Part shown: piece by piece, positions 45,872 to 54,039 of the stretch | Position numbering within the stretch: the stretch's first letter is position 1 | How the letters are laid out: each line of letters begins with the position of its first letter | NCBI RefSeq assembly: GCF_026241135.1 | Contig: NZ_JAPFGA010000014.1 | Coordinates: 80,849 to 144,848, forward strand | Reading direction: 5' to 3' | DNA length: 64,000 nt | Origin: Galbibacter kalidii | GTDB lineage: Bacteria > Bacteroidota > Bacteroidia > Flavobacteriales > Flavobacteriaceae | Notes under the pieces: model-generated | The model's input: the letters and a program-made list of their open reading frames with translations, nothing else | Databases searched by the model: none | What the model was told of the DNA's origin: nothing | Position numbers and translations under genes: made by a program

Positions 45872-47062
45872 ATGCCGACAATTTCTGATAAGGGCTTGAG
45901 AATGCCCGAGTCCCCGATAAGGAAGTTAGTTCCCTATGCTGAAGATGCTAAAAAGCGAGGTGCTCATGTATATCACCTCAACATTGGGCAACCGGATATA
46001 AAAACACCTCAAGTGGCTCTGGATGCTGTTAAGAACAATACCATAGAAATTCTTGAATATAGTAGAAGTGAAGGTTCAGAAGAATACAGAACCAAACTCG
46101 CCAATTACTACAAAGGCCGTGATATCAATATTGCTGCCAACAATATCATTATCACAACCGGAGGCTCAGAGGCACTGATGTTTACATTGGGATCTATCAC
46201 AGACACGGATGATGAAATTATCATTCCTGAACCTTTTTATGCCAATTATAACGGTTTTGCAACCGCCTCGGGAGTAAATGTGGTACCGGTAGTTTCTTCG
46301 ATAGACAACAACTTTGCATTGCCTCCCATAGAGGATTTTGAAAAACTGATCACTCCCAAAACCAAAGCCATACTGATCTGTAATCCGGGTAATCCAACCG
46401 GTTATCTGTATTCAAAAGAAGAGATAAAAAAACTGGCATCTATCGTAAAAAAACACGATCTGTTCCTAGTTGCCGATGAAGTGTATCGCGAATTTGCATA
46501 CGATGGGGCGGAACACTACTCCATTTTGCAAGAAGAGGGTTTGGAAAATCATGCCATAGTCGTTGATTCTGTATCCAAACGGTATAGTATGTGCGGAGCC
46601 CGAATAGGTTGTATGATCTCTAAAAATAAGGAAATCATCAATACCGCTTTAAAATTTGCGCAGGCACGATTATCGCCTCCCACGTTTGCTTTGATCGCCA
46701 GTGAAGCGGCTTTAGATACTCCGCAAAGTTATTTTGACGAAGTTATAGAAGAATATGTAGAACGCAGAGACCTTCTTATTGATGCCTTGAATGCGATTGA
46801 AGGAGTGATCGTTGCAAAACCTCAAGGAGCGTTTTACTGTATCGCAAAACTCCCGGTAGCCAACACCGATGATTTTGCCCGCTGGCTGCTGGAAAAATTT
46901 GAACTGAACGGCGAAACTATCATGATTGCTCCCGCAGCCGGATTTTATTCCTCCCCGGGAATGGGCCTTAACGAAGTGCGCATCGCTTACGTATTGAAAA
47001 AAGAAAACCTCATCAAAGCTGTCGAAATTTTAAAAGCAGCCTTAAAAGAATACAATGCCTGA
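45872..47062 (+). CDS. PLP-dependent aminotransferase (aspartate/aromatic type)
   Basis: A fold-type I aminotransferase of 396 residues. NIGQPDIKTP is the substrate-side strand, ICNPGNPTGYLYSKEEIKKL the Asn-containing cofactor loop, VADEVYREFAYDG the PLP-ring Asp/Tyr, and DSVSKRYSMCGARIGCMIS carries the PLP Lys and phosphate Arg. The amino-acid specificity (aspartate, aromatic or other) cannot be decided. It overlaps murB by eight bases. Confidence 0.92.
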   Translation: MPTISDKGLRMPESPIRKLVPYAEDAKKRGAHVYHLNIGQPDIKTPQVALDAVKNNTIEILEYSRSEGSEEYRTKLANYYKGRDINIAANNIIITTGGSEALMFTLGSITDTDDEIIIPEPFYANYNGFATASGVNVVPVVSSIDNNFALPPIEDFEKLITPKTKAILICNPGNPTGYLYSKEEIKKLASIVKKHDLFLVADEVYREFAYDGAEHYSILQEEGLENHAIVVDSVSKRYSMCGARIGCMISKNKEIINTALKFAQARLSPPTFALIASEAALDTPQSYFDEVIEEYVERRDLLIDALNAIEGVIVAKPQGAFYCIAKLPVANTDDFARWLLEKFELNGETIMIAPAAGFYSSPGMGLNEVRIAYVLKKENLIKAVEILKAALKEYNA

Positions 47063-48077
47063 AGCCAATGTCATAACAAATAATGTTTCGCTAAAGCCTT
47101 TTAACACCTTCGGAATCGATGTTAAAGCCAAGCATTTTATTTCGGTGACCACCAAAAAAAAGCTGAAAGAAGTCTTACAACTAAAAGAATATCCTAACAA
47201 GTTTATTTTGGGAGGTGGGAGCAATATGTTGCTCACCAAAGACGTTGATGCTTTGGTGATTCATGTTCATTTAATGGGTAAGGAAATTATCTCTAAGGAC
47301 AAAAATTTTGCTTTAGTCAAGATTCAAGCGGGTGAAAATTGGCACGAATTCACGCAATGGGCCATTGAACAAGATTTGGGAGGTGTTGAAAACCTCTCGT
47401 TAATTCCCGGGAATGTGGGCACAGCTCCTATTCAAAACATAGGTGCTTATGGCGTAGAGCTGAAAGATGTCTTTCTTTCCTGTGAAGTTATCGATAGGGA
47501 AAGTATGGAAGTAGTTGAATTTTCAGAAGAAGATTGCAAGTTTAGTTATCGCGACTCTGTTTTTAAGCGAAATAAAAACCGCTATGTTATCACGTCTGTG
47601 AGCTTGAAACTTACTACAAATCAGCATCAGCTTAACATTTCCTATGGAGCTATTGAAGCTGAATTGGCCAAGCGCAGTATTGACCAACCCGGCATCAAAG
47701 ACATATCCCGAGCGGTTATTGCCATTAGGGAAAGTAAGCTCCCCAATCCGTCGGAATTGGGAAACAGCGGAAGTTTTTTCAAAAATCCTATTGTTCCAAA
47801 CTCCATTTTTAACAGTTTGATCAAATCACACCCTAACATACCGCACTATGTTATTTCAGATAAAGATGTGAAAATTCCGGCAGGTTGGCTTATCGAGCAA
47901 TGCGGATTTAAAGGAAAACGTTATGGCAATGTGGGTGTACACAAAAAACAAGCCTTGGTTTTGGTGAATTATGGAGGTGGTAGCGGTGAAGAGATTTGGA
48001 ATTTGGCATTAACCATCCAACAAACGGTTAAAGAAAAATTCGATATTACCATAGTCCCGGAAGTTAATGTATATTGA
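47055..48077 (+). CDS. murB: UDP-N-acetylmuramate dehydrogenase
   Basis: A 340-residue type I MurB (E. coli-like), the FAD enzyme that reduces enolpyruvyl-UDP-GlcNAc in peptidoglycan synthesis. FILGGGSNMLLT and SLIPGNVGTAPIQNIGAYGV bind FAD; NSGSFFKNPIV holds the Ser proton donor; PAGWLIEQCGFKGKRYGNVG and KQALVLVNYGG close the enzyme. The start overlaps the aminotransferase end, so they are cotranscribed. Confidence 0.96.
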   Translation: MPEANVITNNVSLKPFNTFGIDVKAKHFISVTTKKKLKEVLQLKEYPNKFILGGGSNMLLTKDVDALVIHVHLMGKEIISKDKNFALVKIQAGENWHEFTQWAIEQDLGGVENLSLIPGNVGTAPIQNIGAYGVELKDVFLSCEVIDRESMEVVEFSEEDCKFSYRDSVFKRNKNRYVITSVSLKLTTNQHQLNISYGAIEAELAKRSIDQPGIKDISRAVIAIRESKLPNPSELGNSGSFFKNPIVPNSIFNSLIKSHPNIPHYVISDKDVKIPAGWLIEQCGFKGKRYGNVGVHKKQALVLVNYGGGSGEEIWNLALTIQQTVKEKFDITIVPEVNVY

Positions 48078-48204
48078 TGGAAATCAGAAAAATATACATC
48101 CAAACCCGTTTTTCGCGTTTTAATTAATAAATTTGGGCACCATTTGAGGCAGGCCAATACCCAAGGCAATGTTCCAAACGATATATATTTCAAGTTAAAG
48201 TTGC

Positions 48205-48771
48205 ATGAGTAAACTTATCGAACAAAATATTATTGAACTCCTCAAGAAAAGAGACCAGCAAGGGATGTCTATTCTGTACGAATCTTACGGAGACACTCTT
48301 TTTGGTGTTGCCATGAAAATCACAAACGACGAAGACCTCGCAAAAGACGTACTTCAGATCAGTTTGATGAAAATATGGAAGAAAATAGACAGCTACGACC
48401 CCAAAAAGGCGAAACTTTTCACTTGGATGTTCAGGATTACGCGTAATACGGCCATTGATAAAATAAGGAGTGTCAACTTAAAAAGCGATCAGGAAATCCA
48501 AATCGAAGTTTCAGACGTATATAACTTAGGAGTTGAAAGTGTAAACCCGGAACACATTGATATCCGCAAACATTTAAGTTCGCTGGATGATAAATATCAA
48601 GTGGTCATGGAAGCCTTATTCTTCAAAGGCATGACTCAACAAGAAGCCAGCGAAGCATTAGACATTCCATTAGGCACCATCAAGTCCCGACTAAAGATAG
48701 GATTAAGAGAATTAAGACGTATCTATAACCCTGCTACATTGTCAATATTATTGTATTTGATAATTCAGTAA
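48205..48771 (+). CDS. ECF-type RNA polymerase sigma factor with partner anti-sigma
   Basis: A 188-residue sigma factor of the SigK/RpoE-like group. Region 2: LAKDVLQISLMKIWKKID, then KLFTWMFRITRNTAIDKIRS; region 4: EALFFKGMTQQEASEALDIP, then LGTIKSRLKIGLRELRR. The downstream gene, four bases after the stop, encodes an anti-sigma-like protein, as expected for this class. A TAAATTTG box lies at 48128-48135. Confidence 0.92.
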   Translation: MSKLIEQNIIELLKKRDQQGMSILYESYGDTLFGVAMKITNDEDLAKDVLQISLMKIWKKIDSYDPKKAKLFTWMFRITRNTAIDKIRSVNLKSDQEIQIEVSDVYNLGVESVNPEHIDIRKHLSSLDDKYQVVMEALFFKGMTQQEASEALDIPLGTIKSRLKIGLRELRRIYNPATLSILLYLIIQ

Positions 48772-48775
48772 AATC

Positions 48776-49552
48776 ATGAAAAATGAAGTAAAAATATTTT
48801 TGGAAAGTGACTTGTTAGAGCGCTATATCATTGACGACACAAGTTACGAAGAAGAAGTTCGCGTAGAACATCACATCAATAAGTACCCAGAGGTTAACGA
48901 AGAATACGAGAACCTGCAGGAAAATTTGGAGCTCTATGCAAAAGCACATGCTATACAAGCTCCAACAGACGTAAAAAACGAAGTTTTAGAAAAAATAAAA
49001 ACCGAAATCCCTGCCGTTTCCAGTAAGAAAAATATCCCTTGGTATTTTGTTGCTGCCTGTGTAACCACCTTACTTTTTGGAGTAACAACTGTTATGCTTT
49101 GGAAGCAAAACAGATTGCTTTCCAGTGAGAAAAATACGGTTGCAAGTCAAATTGAAAACCTTAAGAGCGATGTTGTTTCCACCAATGCTATGTTGGAAAA
49201 CATGAAAAGCAAATATGCAGTTTTAAACGACCCTGAAACACGTAAATACGTGATTAAAGGGAACGAACGTGCTAAAAATCTGCGCTCGGTGGCTTATATA
49301 AATCCTAAAGAAAAACTTTCGGCCATTAACATTGTATCGCTACCGGACCTACCGGAAGAGAAAGAACTTAAAATGTGGGCCGAAATAAATGGAGAAATGG
49401 TGAGTTTGGGTGTTTTGGAAAAAGCTGACAGAAAATTGATGGCTTTACCCTTTAAAGACAGCATATCCAACTATAAAATAACCATTGGCGCCAAAGGTAA
49501 TAACGACTTTACTGCTATTGACAGTGAAGTTGCCAATATTAAACTTGAATAA
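48776..49552 (+). CDS. Anti-sigma factor, RskA-like
   Basis: A 258-residue single-pass membrane protein. The cytoplasmic N-terminal part contains an ASD-like helix region (YEEEVRVEHHINKYPEVNEE); the membrane helix is IPWYFVAACVTTLLFGVTTV; a coiled linker and the periplasmic RskA domain follow (NIVSLPDLPEEKELKMWAEI, then GEMVSLGVLEKADRKLMALP). It is inferred to hold the neighbouring sigma factor inactive until a signal releases it. Confidence 0.9.
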   Translation: MKNEVKIFLESDLLERYIIDDTSYEEEVRVEHHINKYPEVNEEYENLQENLELYAKAHAIQAPTDVKNEVLEKIKTEIPAVSSKKNIPWYFVAACVTTLLFGVTTVMLWKQNRLLSSEKNTVASQIENLKSDVVSTNAMLENMKSKYAVLNDPETRKYVIKGNERAKNLRSVAYINPKEKLSAINIVSLPDLPEEKELKMWAEINGEMVSLGVLEKADRKLMALPFKDSISNYKITIGAKGNNDFTAIDSEVANIKLE

Positions 49553-49568
49553 CACTTAATACACAATC

Positions 49569-49595
49569 AGGCCCGGATTTTCCGGGCTTTTTTTA
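49569..49595 (+). terminator. Terminator after the sigma/anti-sigma pair
   Basis: GCCCGG-ATTTT-CCGGGC followed by TTTTTTTT. Lies 17 bases beyond the anti-sigma stop codon. Confidence 0.9.
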
Positions 49596-49648
49596 TGACT
49601 TTTAAGCAGATTTTAAGGCTCTCCCTCGCTATTTAAATGCTTCTTTTG

Positions 49649-49656
49649 TACCTTTG
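49649..49656 (+). promoter_or_regulatory. Putative -7 element of the small gene at 49709
   Basis: TACCTTTG matches TAnnTTTG and lies 52 bases upstream of the GTG start. No -33 box is evident. Confidence 0.45.
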
Positions 49657-49708
49657 TAGCCAAATTCATTACAATTGAAAAACATACATTTAATTTAAAT
49701 CTGTTCGT

Positions 49709-49915
49709 GTGAAACTTTTATTGATCACTATCGTATTATTAGGTTTGGCCTTTGCCGGGATCGCAATTAAAATCTGGGGAAAGAAAGACGGGAAATTTGC
49801 CGGGACTTGTGCCAGCCAATCTCCTTTTCTAAACAAAGAAGGAGAGTCGTGCAGTTTCTGTGGAAAAATGCCCGACGAGCAAGATTGTCGCCAACCGGAT
49901 CCGCAACGCAATTAA
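49709..49915 (+). CDS. Small secreted or membrane protein of Flavobacteria
   Basis: A 68-residue protein: one hydrophobic N-terminal helix (LLLITIVLLGLAFAGIAI) and a cysteine-containing tail (TCASQSPFLNKEGESCSFC, then DEQDC). The spacing C-x13-C-x2-C-x8-C could bind a metal or a cluster. The start is GTG. Similar small membrane or secreted proteins are common in Flavobacteriaceae (recalled); function unknown. Confidence 0.75.
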   Translation: MKLLLITIVLLGLAFAGIAIKIWGKKDGKFAGTCASQSPFLNKEGESCSFCGKMPDEQDCRQPDPQRN

Positions 49916-50010
49916 TACTTCCTTCCCTTTCTTTATATTAAAAACACACCTGCTTTTTAAGCAACTACCTTGAGAGCAACTCCATGGTGTGGGATGAAAA
50001 TCGACAAATA

Positions 50011-50043
50011 TTTGTCTGGATTACTTTCAAATTCTTATCTTTA
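50011..50043 (+). promoter_or_regulatory. Promoter of the ECF sigma gene at 50068
   Basis: TTTG at 50011-50014 and TATCTTTA at 50036-50043 (one base off TAnnTTTG), 21 bases apart. The site lies inside the longer open frame that begins at 49984, which argues that translation starts at TTG 50068. Confidence 0.4.
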
Positions 50044-50067
50044 TATAGGAACGTAAATTCAAATGTA

Positions 50068-50634
50068 TTGACCGTTAAAACAGCGCAAATTAAAGAGCAT
50101 ATTGACCGTGCAAAGGTAGGCGATCAGATATCCTTCAGTTTTCTTCTAGATCATTTTTGGAGTGATGTGTACAGCTTTCAGCTTTTGAGGACTCGTAACG
50201 AAAATGAAGCAGAAGACATTACCATAAGGACATTTTCCAAAGCATTTGATAAAATAGATACCTACAACAGCAATTATGAATTCAAAACATGGTTGATCAC
50301 CATTTCAAAAAATATTCATATTGACCTTATTCGGAAGAAAAAATCGGAGTTGCTAATCAAAGCTTCACGACAGGAAGAAAACACAGTTTACAACCTTGCC
50401 GACGATACCCCTACTGCTGAAGACAAATTAATCACCGAACAAAACCTTGCTACACTGCTTCAACACATCAAAAAATTAAAACCCCACTATCAAAAAGTAA
50501 TCAACCTCAGGTATTTTCAAGAGTTGAGTTATGAAGAAATCGCTAAAGAACTCAACGAACCTCTCAACAACATCAAAGTAAAACTCCTTCGCGCCAAAAA
50601 ATTACTGGCTGGCATTATTACCAAAAAGAAGTAA
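50068..50634 (+). CDS. ECF-type RNA polymerase sigma factor
   Basis: 188 residues counted from TTG at 50068. Region 2: NENEAEDITIRTFSKAFDKI, then FKTWLITISKNIHIDLIRKK; region 4: LKPHYQKVINLRYFQELSYE followed by EIAKELNEPLNNIKVKLLRA. The open frame extends upstream to an ATG at 49984, but the extra 28 residues are unlike the family and contain a promoter-like sequence. No anti-sigma gene follows; the next gene is an NRAMP-like transporter after a repeat. Similar ECF proteins in Bacteroidota are usually uncharacterised. Confidence 0.88.
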   Translation: MTVKTAQIKEHIDRAKVGDQISFSFLLDHFWSDVYSFQLLRTRNENEAEDITIRTFSKAFDKIDTYNSNYEFKTWLITISKNIHIDLIRKKKSELLIKASRQEENTVYNLADDTPTAEDKLITEQNLATLLQHIKKLKPHYQKVINLRYFQELSYEEIAKELNEPLNNIKVKLLRAKKLLAGIITKKK

Positions 50635-50712
50635 CCTTCCCTGAAACAAAGCTTCAAGCTTCACCTTAGCAGAAGTAAATATTTTTCTTATTTTCACTTC
50701 TTGAATAATGAG

Positions 50713-50835
50713 GGTGCCTAAAAAGACTGTTTTTACACAAATTGTCAGTCTGAGCCTGTCGAAGACGATTTGATTTATCACATTACATTTCGACAGGCTC
50801 AGTGTGACGCAGGTTTTAAAGTCTTTTTAAACATC
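50713..50835. repeat. Long inverted repeat with REP-like core (copy 3)
   Basis: Outer arms GCCTAAAAAGAC and GTCTTTTTAAAC surround inner arms CTGAGCCTGTCGAAG and TTCGACAGGCTCAG. It has the same nested layout as the copy at 27068-27197 and lies between an ECF sigma gene and the NRAMP-like gene. Confidence 0.85.
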
Positions 50836-50858
50836 CACTAACCACCAATTGACTTTAA

Positions 50859-52073
50859 GTGAAAAATTTCTTGAAAAAACTGGGACCGGGGCTTTTATTT
50901 GCCGGAGCGGCCATTGGAGTGTCCCACCTTGTACAGTCTACCAGAGCCGGAGCCGATTATGGTTACGGTCTTTTATGGGCTTTGTTTTTGGTTCACCTGT
51001 TTAAATACCCCTTTTTTCAGTTTGCTCCACGATATGCCATGGCTACGGGCGAAAGCCTGCTGGACGGTTATAAAAAATTGGGAAAAGGCGTTTTGTATGC
51101 TTATTTCGTTCTCAATTTTGCTACCATGTTTACCATACAAACGGCCGTAACGATAGTAACAGCCGGATTGGCTTCCAACCTTTTCGGCATTACCTCCAGC
51201 GCAACCACCTGGAGCATTATTATCACCATCATCTGTATGGCTGTCTTAATGATTGGGAAATACAAATTTCTCGACAATTTGATGAAGATCATTATAACAA
51301 CCTTGACCATTTGTACGGTAATCGCCATTTTTATTGCAGTACCAAACACTACGGAGAACGTTCATTTCGGGCAAGTACTCCCCACCGATACTGTCGGACT
51401 CGCTTTTTTGATTGCTTTTATGGGATGGATGCCTGCCCCTTTAGATATTTCGGTATGGCAATCGTTGTGGGCCATTGAAAAGAGAAAAGTTCAGAAATCA
51501 TATAAAACCAAAAGCGCTGTAAATGATTTTAATGTTGGCTATTTAAGCACTATTCTCCTTGGTGTTTTCTTTTTAAGTTTAGGGGCTTTGGTTATGTATC
51601 ATTCCGAAGAAAGTTTTGATAGCGGAGCCACACAATTTGCTTCTCAGTTTATCAATATGTATACTGAAACTTTGGGTGATTATACCTATTATATCATAGC
51701 CATAGCTGCTTTTACAGCCATGTTCAGCACAACGCTCACCACATTGGATGCTTCACCGAGGGCCATGGCAAAAGCATCCCATCTGCTCTTCAACATAAAA
51801 AGCAAATACAGTTTTGCCGTGTGGATTGTCATTTTGGCCACCGGTACAGTTTGTATCCTACTTTTTTATCTGTCTGAAATGAAACTACTGATCGATATCG
51901 CTACAATCCTCTCGTTTGTAACTGCACCATTTTATGCTATCATCAATTACAAATTGGTTTGTTCTTCCCATATGCCTAAGAAGTGGCGTCCAAGTGTAAA
52001 GATGCATATTTTAAGCTGGGCAGGCATCGTTTTTTTAGTTGGATTTTCAATCTGGTATCTCATCAGCATTTGA
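50859..52073 (+). CDS. NRAMP-family transporter lacking the DPGN motif
   Basis: A 404-residue polytopic protein with about eleven helices. The first helix reads GPGLLFAGAAIGVSHLVQST, then RAGADYGYG. It aligns with the NRAMP pattern GPGxxxxxxxIDPGNxxTDxQAGAxYGY but with GVSH (residues 20-23) in place of the metal-binding DPGN. The sixth-helix site is FMGWMPAPLDISVWQS, where classical members have MPHN. It may move another substrate than Mn or Fe; that is inference. The start is GTG. It is preceded by a REP-like repeat and followed by lipA. Confidence 0.82.
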   Translation: MKNFLKKLGPGLLFAGAAIGVSHLVQSTRAGADYGYGLLWALFLVHLFKYPFFQFAPRYAMATGESLLDGYKKLGKGVLYAYFVLNFATMFTIQTAVTIVTAGLASNLFGITSSATTWSIIITIICMAVLMIGKYKFLDNLMKIIITTLTICTVIAIFIAVPNTTENVHFGQVLPTDTVGLAFLIAFMGWMPAPLDISVWQSLWAIEKRKVQKSYKTKSAVNDFNVGYLSTILLGVFFLSLGALVMYHSEESFDSGATQFASQFINMYTETLGDYTYYIIAIAAFTAMFSTTLTTLDASPRAMAKASHLLFNIKSKYSFAVWIVILATGTVCILLFYLSEMKLLIDIATILSFVTAPFYAIINYKLVCSSHMPKKWRPSVKMHILSWAGIVFLVGFSIWYLISI

Positions 52074-52104
52074 TACTATTTTCAAACTTAACTTTGTATC
52101 TTTG
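52069..52104 (+). promoter_or_regulatory. Promoter of lipA
   Basis: TTTG at 52069-52072 (in the end of the NRAMP-like gene) and TATCTTTG at 52097-52104 (TAnnTTTG), 24 bases apart, 18 bases before the lipA ATG. Confidence 0.5.
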
Positions 52105-52121
52105 TCCCATAATATTGTGAT

Positions 52122-53000
52122 ATGAGTATAGATACTGCAAGCAGCATTGCTCCGCCTAAAAAGGGAAAGCCCAAATGGTTGAGAGTAAAGTTGCCCACCG
52201 GAAAAAAATATACAGAGCTTAGAGGGCTGGTAGACAAATACAACCTACACACGATATGTACTTCGGGTAGTTGTCCGAATATGGGAGAATGTTGGGGTGA
52301 AGGCACTGCTACCTTTATGATTTTGGGGAATGTGTGTACCCGTTCGTGTGGCTTTTGCGGAGTAAAAACCGGAAGACCCGACACTGTAGATTGGGAAGAA
52401 CCCGAAAAAGTGGCCCGCTCTATCAAGATCATGAGTATCAAACACGCTGTGATCACTTCAGTAGACAGGGACGACCTAAAAGATATGGGATCTATTATTT
52501 GGGCGGAAACCGTGAAGGCGATCCGCAGAATGAACCCTACGACTACCCTCGAAACCTTAATCCCGGATTTTCAAGGTGTTGAACGCAATATTGATCGTAT
52601 TGTAGATGTTGCTCCAGAGGTGGTTTCCCACAATATGGAAACCGTAAGAAGACTTACCCGCGAGGTGCGTATCCAGGCTAAATACGACCGAAGCCTACAG
52701 GTTTTAAAATACCTGAAAGACCAAGGCATAAAAAGAACCAAATCGGGAATCATGTTGGGCTTAGGTGAAAAGGAAGAAGAGGTTATAGAAACCCTTCACG
52801 ATCTCAGGGATGCCAATGTAGATGTGGTTACCATTGGACAATATTTACAACCTTCAAAAAAGCATTTACCTGTCAAGCAATTCATCACTCCGGATCAGTT
52901 TGATAAATACCGCGAAATAGGCTTAGATCTTGGATTCAGGCATGTAGAAAGTGGTGCGTTGGTAAGATCGTCATACAAGGCTCATAAACATATTGAATAA
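52122..53000 (+). CDS. lipA: Lipoyl synthase
   Basis: A 292-residue radical SAM enzyme that inserts two sulfurs into octanoyl groups on lipoyl domains. The auxiliary cluster motif [16 protein letters not shown] and the radical SAM motif [15 protein letters not shown] (C-x3-C-x2-C) are both present, and the C-terminal Ser ligand region is [11 protein letters not shown]. It is followed by gap after six bases. Lipoyl groups are needed by the glycine cleavage system, whose P protein is encoded elsewhere in this window. Confidence 0.97.
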   Translation: MSIDTASSIAPPKKGKPKWLRVKLPTGKKYTELRGLVDKYNLHTICTSGSCPNMGECWGEGTATFMILGNVCTRSCGFCGVKTGRPDTVDWEEPEKVARSIKIMSIKHAVITSVDRDDLKDMGSIIWAETVKAIRRMNPTTTLETLIPDFQGVERNIDRIVDVAPEVVSHNMETVRRLTREVRIQAKYDRSLQVLKYLKDQGIKRTKSGIMLGLGEKEEEVIETLHDLRDANVDVVTIGQYLQPSKKHLPVKQFITPDQFDKYREIGLDLGFRHVESGALVRSSYKAHKHIE

Positions 53001-53006
53001 GTCATT

Positions 53007-54008
53007 TTGAAAAAAACACGAATTGCCATTAATGGCTTTGGACGGATTGGCCGCACTATTTTCAGGCTACTACTCGACCATCCATCAATAGAAGTGGTGG
53101 CCATTAACGATATTGCAGATGCCCGCACCCTGAGTCACCTGCTTAAATACGACAGTATTCACGGGGTTTTGTCGAATGACATCAAACACGACAACGACAA
53201 CATTATCGTTAACAACACTCCCTATCCGCTGTTGAACCACATCTCATTAGAGACTATCAATTGGAAACCCTATGAAGTGGATATCGTTGTTGAAGCTACG
53301 GGAAAATTCAAAACCAAAACACTTTTAGAACATCATATCTCCGGAGGTGCTAAAAAAGTGATTTTATCCGTTCCACCGGTTGATGATTCTATAAAAATGG
53401 TCGTTTTAGGTGTTAACGAACATATTTTGGACGGTAGCGAAAGCATCATTTCCAACGCTTCCTGTACCACCAACAATGCCGCACCGATGATCAAAGTGAT
53501 CCAGGAACTTTGTGGTATTGAGCAAGCTTATATTACCACGGTACACTCTTACACCACCGATCAAAGTTTACACGATCAACCACATCGTGACCTAAGAAGG
53601 GCTAGGGCCGCAGGACAATCCATCGTGCCTACAACTACGGGAGCTGCCAAGGCATTGACCAGTATTTTTCCTGAATTAAGTACTTCCATAGGAGGTTGTG
53701 GTATCCGGGTTCCTGTTCCGGACGGTTCCCTAACGGATATCACTTTCAATGTAAAAAAAGAAACCTCTATTGAGGAGGTAAATCAAGCCTTTCTGAAAGC
53801 TTCGGAGACCCATTTGAAAGATATTTTGACCTATACCGAAGACCCCATCGTCTCTGTCGATATCATCAACACCCCTTACTCCTGCACTTTCGACGCTCAA
53901 ATGACCTCAGTTATTGGAAAAATGGTAAAAATCATCGGCTGGTATGACAATGAGTACGGTTATAGCTGCCGTATTATCGATTTAATTCACCTTATTGTGG
54001 AGAAATAG
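53007..54008 (+). CDS. gap: Glyceraldehyde-3-phosphate dehydrogenase, type I
   Basis: A 333-residue enzyme with NAD-binding INGFGRIGRTIFRL and the catalytic Cys in SNASCTTNNAAPMI. The downstream segments HSYTTDQSLHDQPHRDLRRA and AAKALTSIFPEL are standard. The start is TTG, with only six bases after the lipA stop, so the two genes may be cotranscribed. Whether this is the only GAPDH of the organism cannot be seen; the sequence is a little unusual (KYDSIHGVLSNDIKHDNDN). Confidence 0.95.
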   Translation: MKKTRIAINGFGRIGRTIFRLLLDHPSIEVVAINDIADARTLSHLLKYDSIHGVLSNDIKHDNDNIIVNNTPYPLLNHISLETINWKPYEVDIVVEATGKFKTKTLLEHHISGGAKKVILSVPPVDDSIKMVVLGVNEHILDGSESIISNASCTTNNAAPMIKVIQELCGIEQAYITTVHSYTTDQSLHDQPHRDLRRARAAGQSIVPTTTGAAKALTSIFPELSTSIGGCGIRVPVPDGSLTDITFNVKKETSIEEVNQAFLKASETHLKDILTYTEDPIVSVDIINTPYSCTFDAQMTSVIGKMVKIIGWYDNEYGYSCRIIDLIHLIVEK

Positions 54009-54039
54009 TTATCTTTACAGCGTAGCATTATTTTCAATT

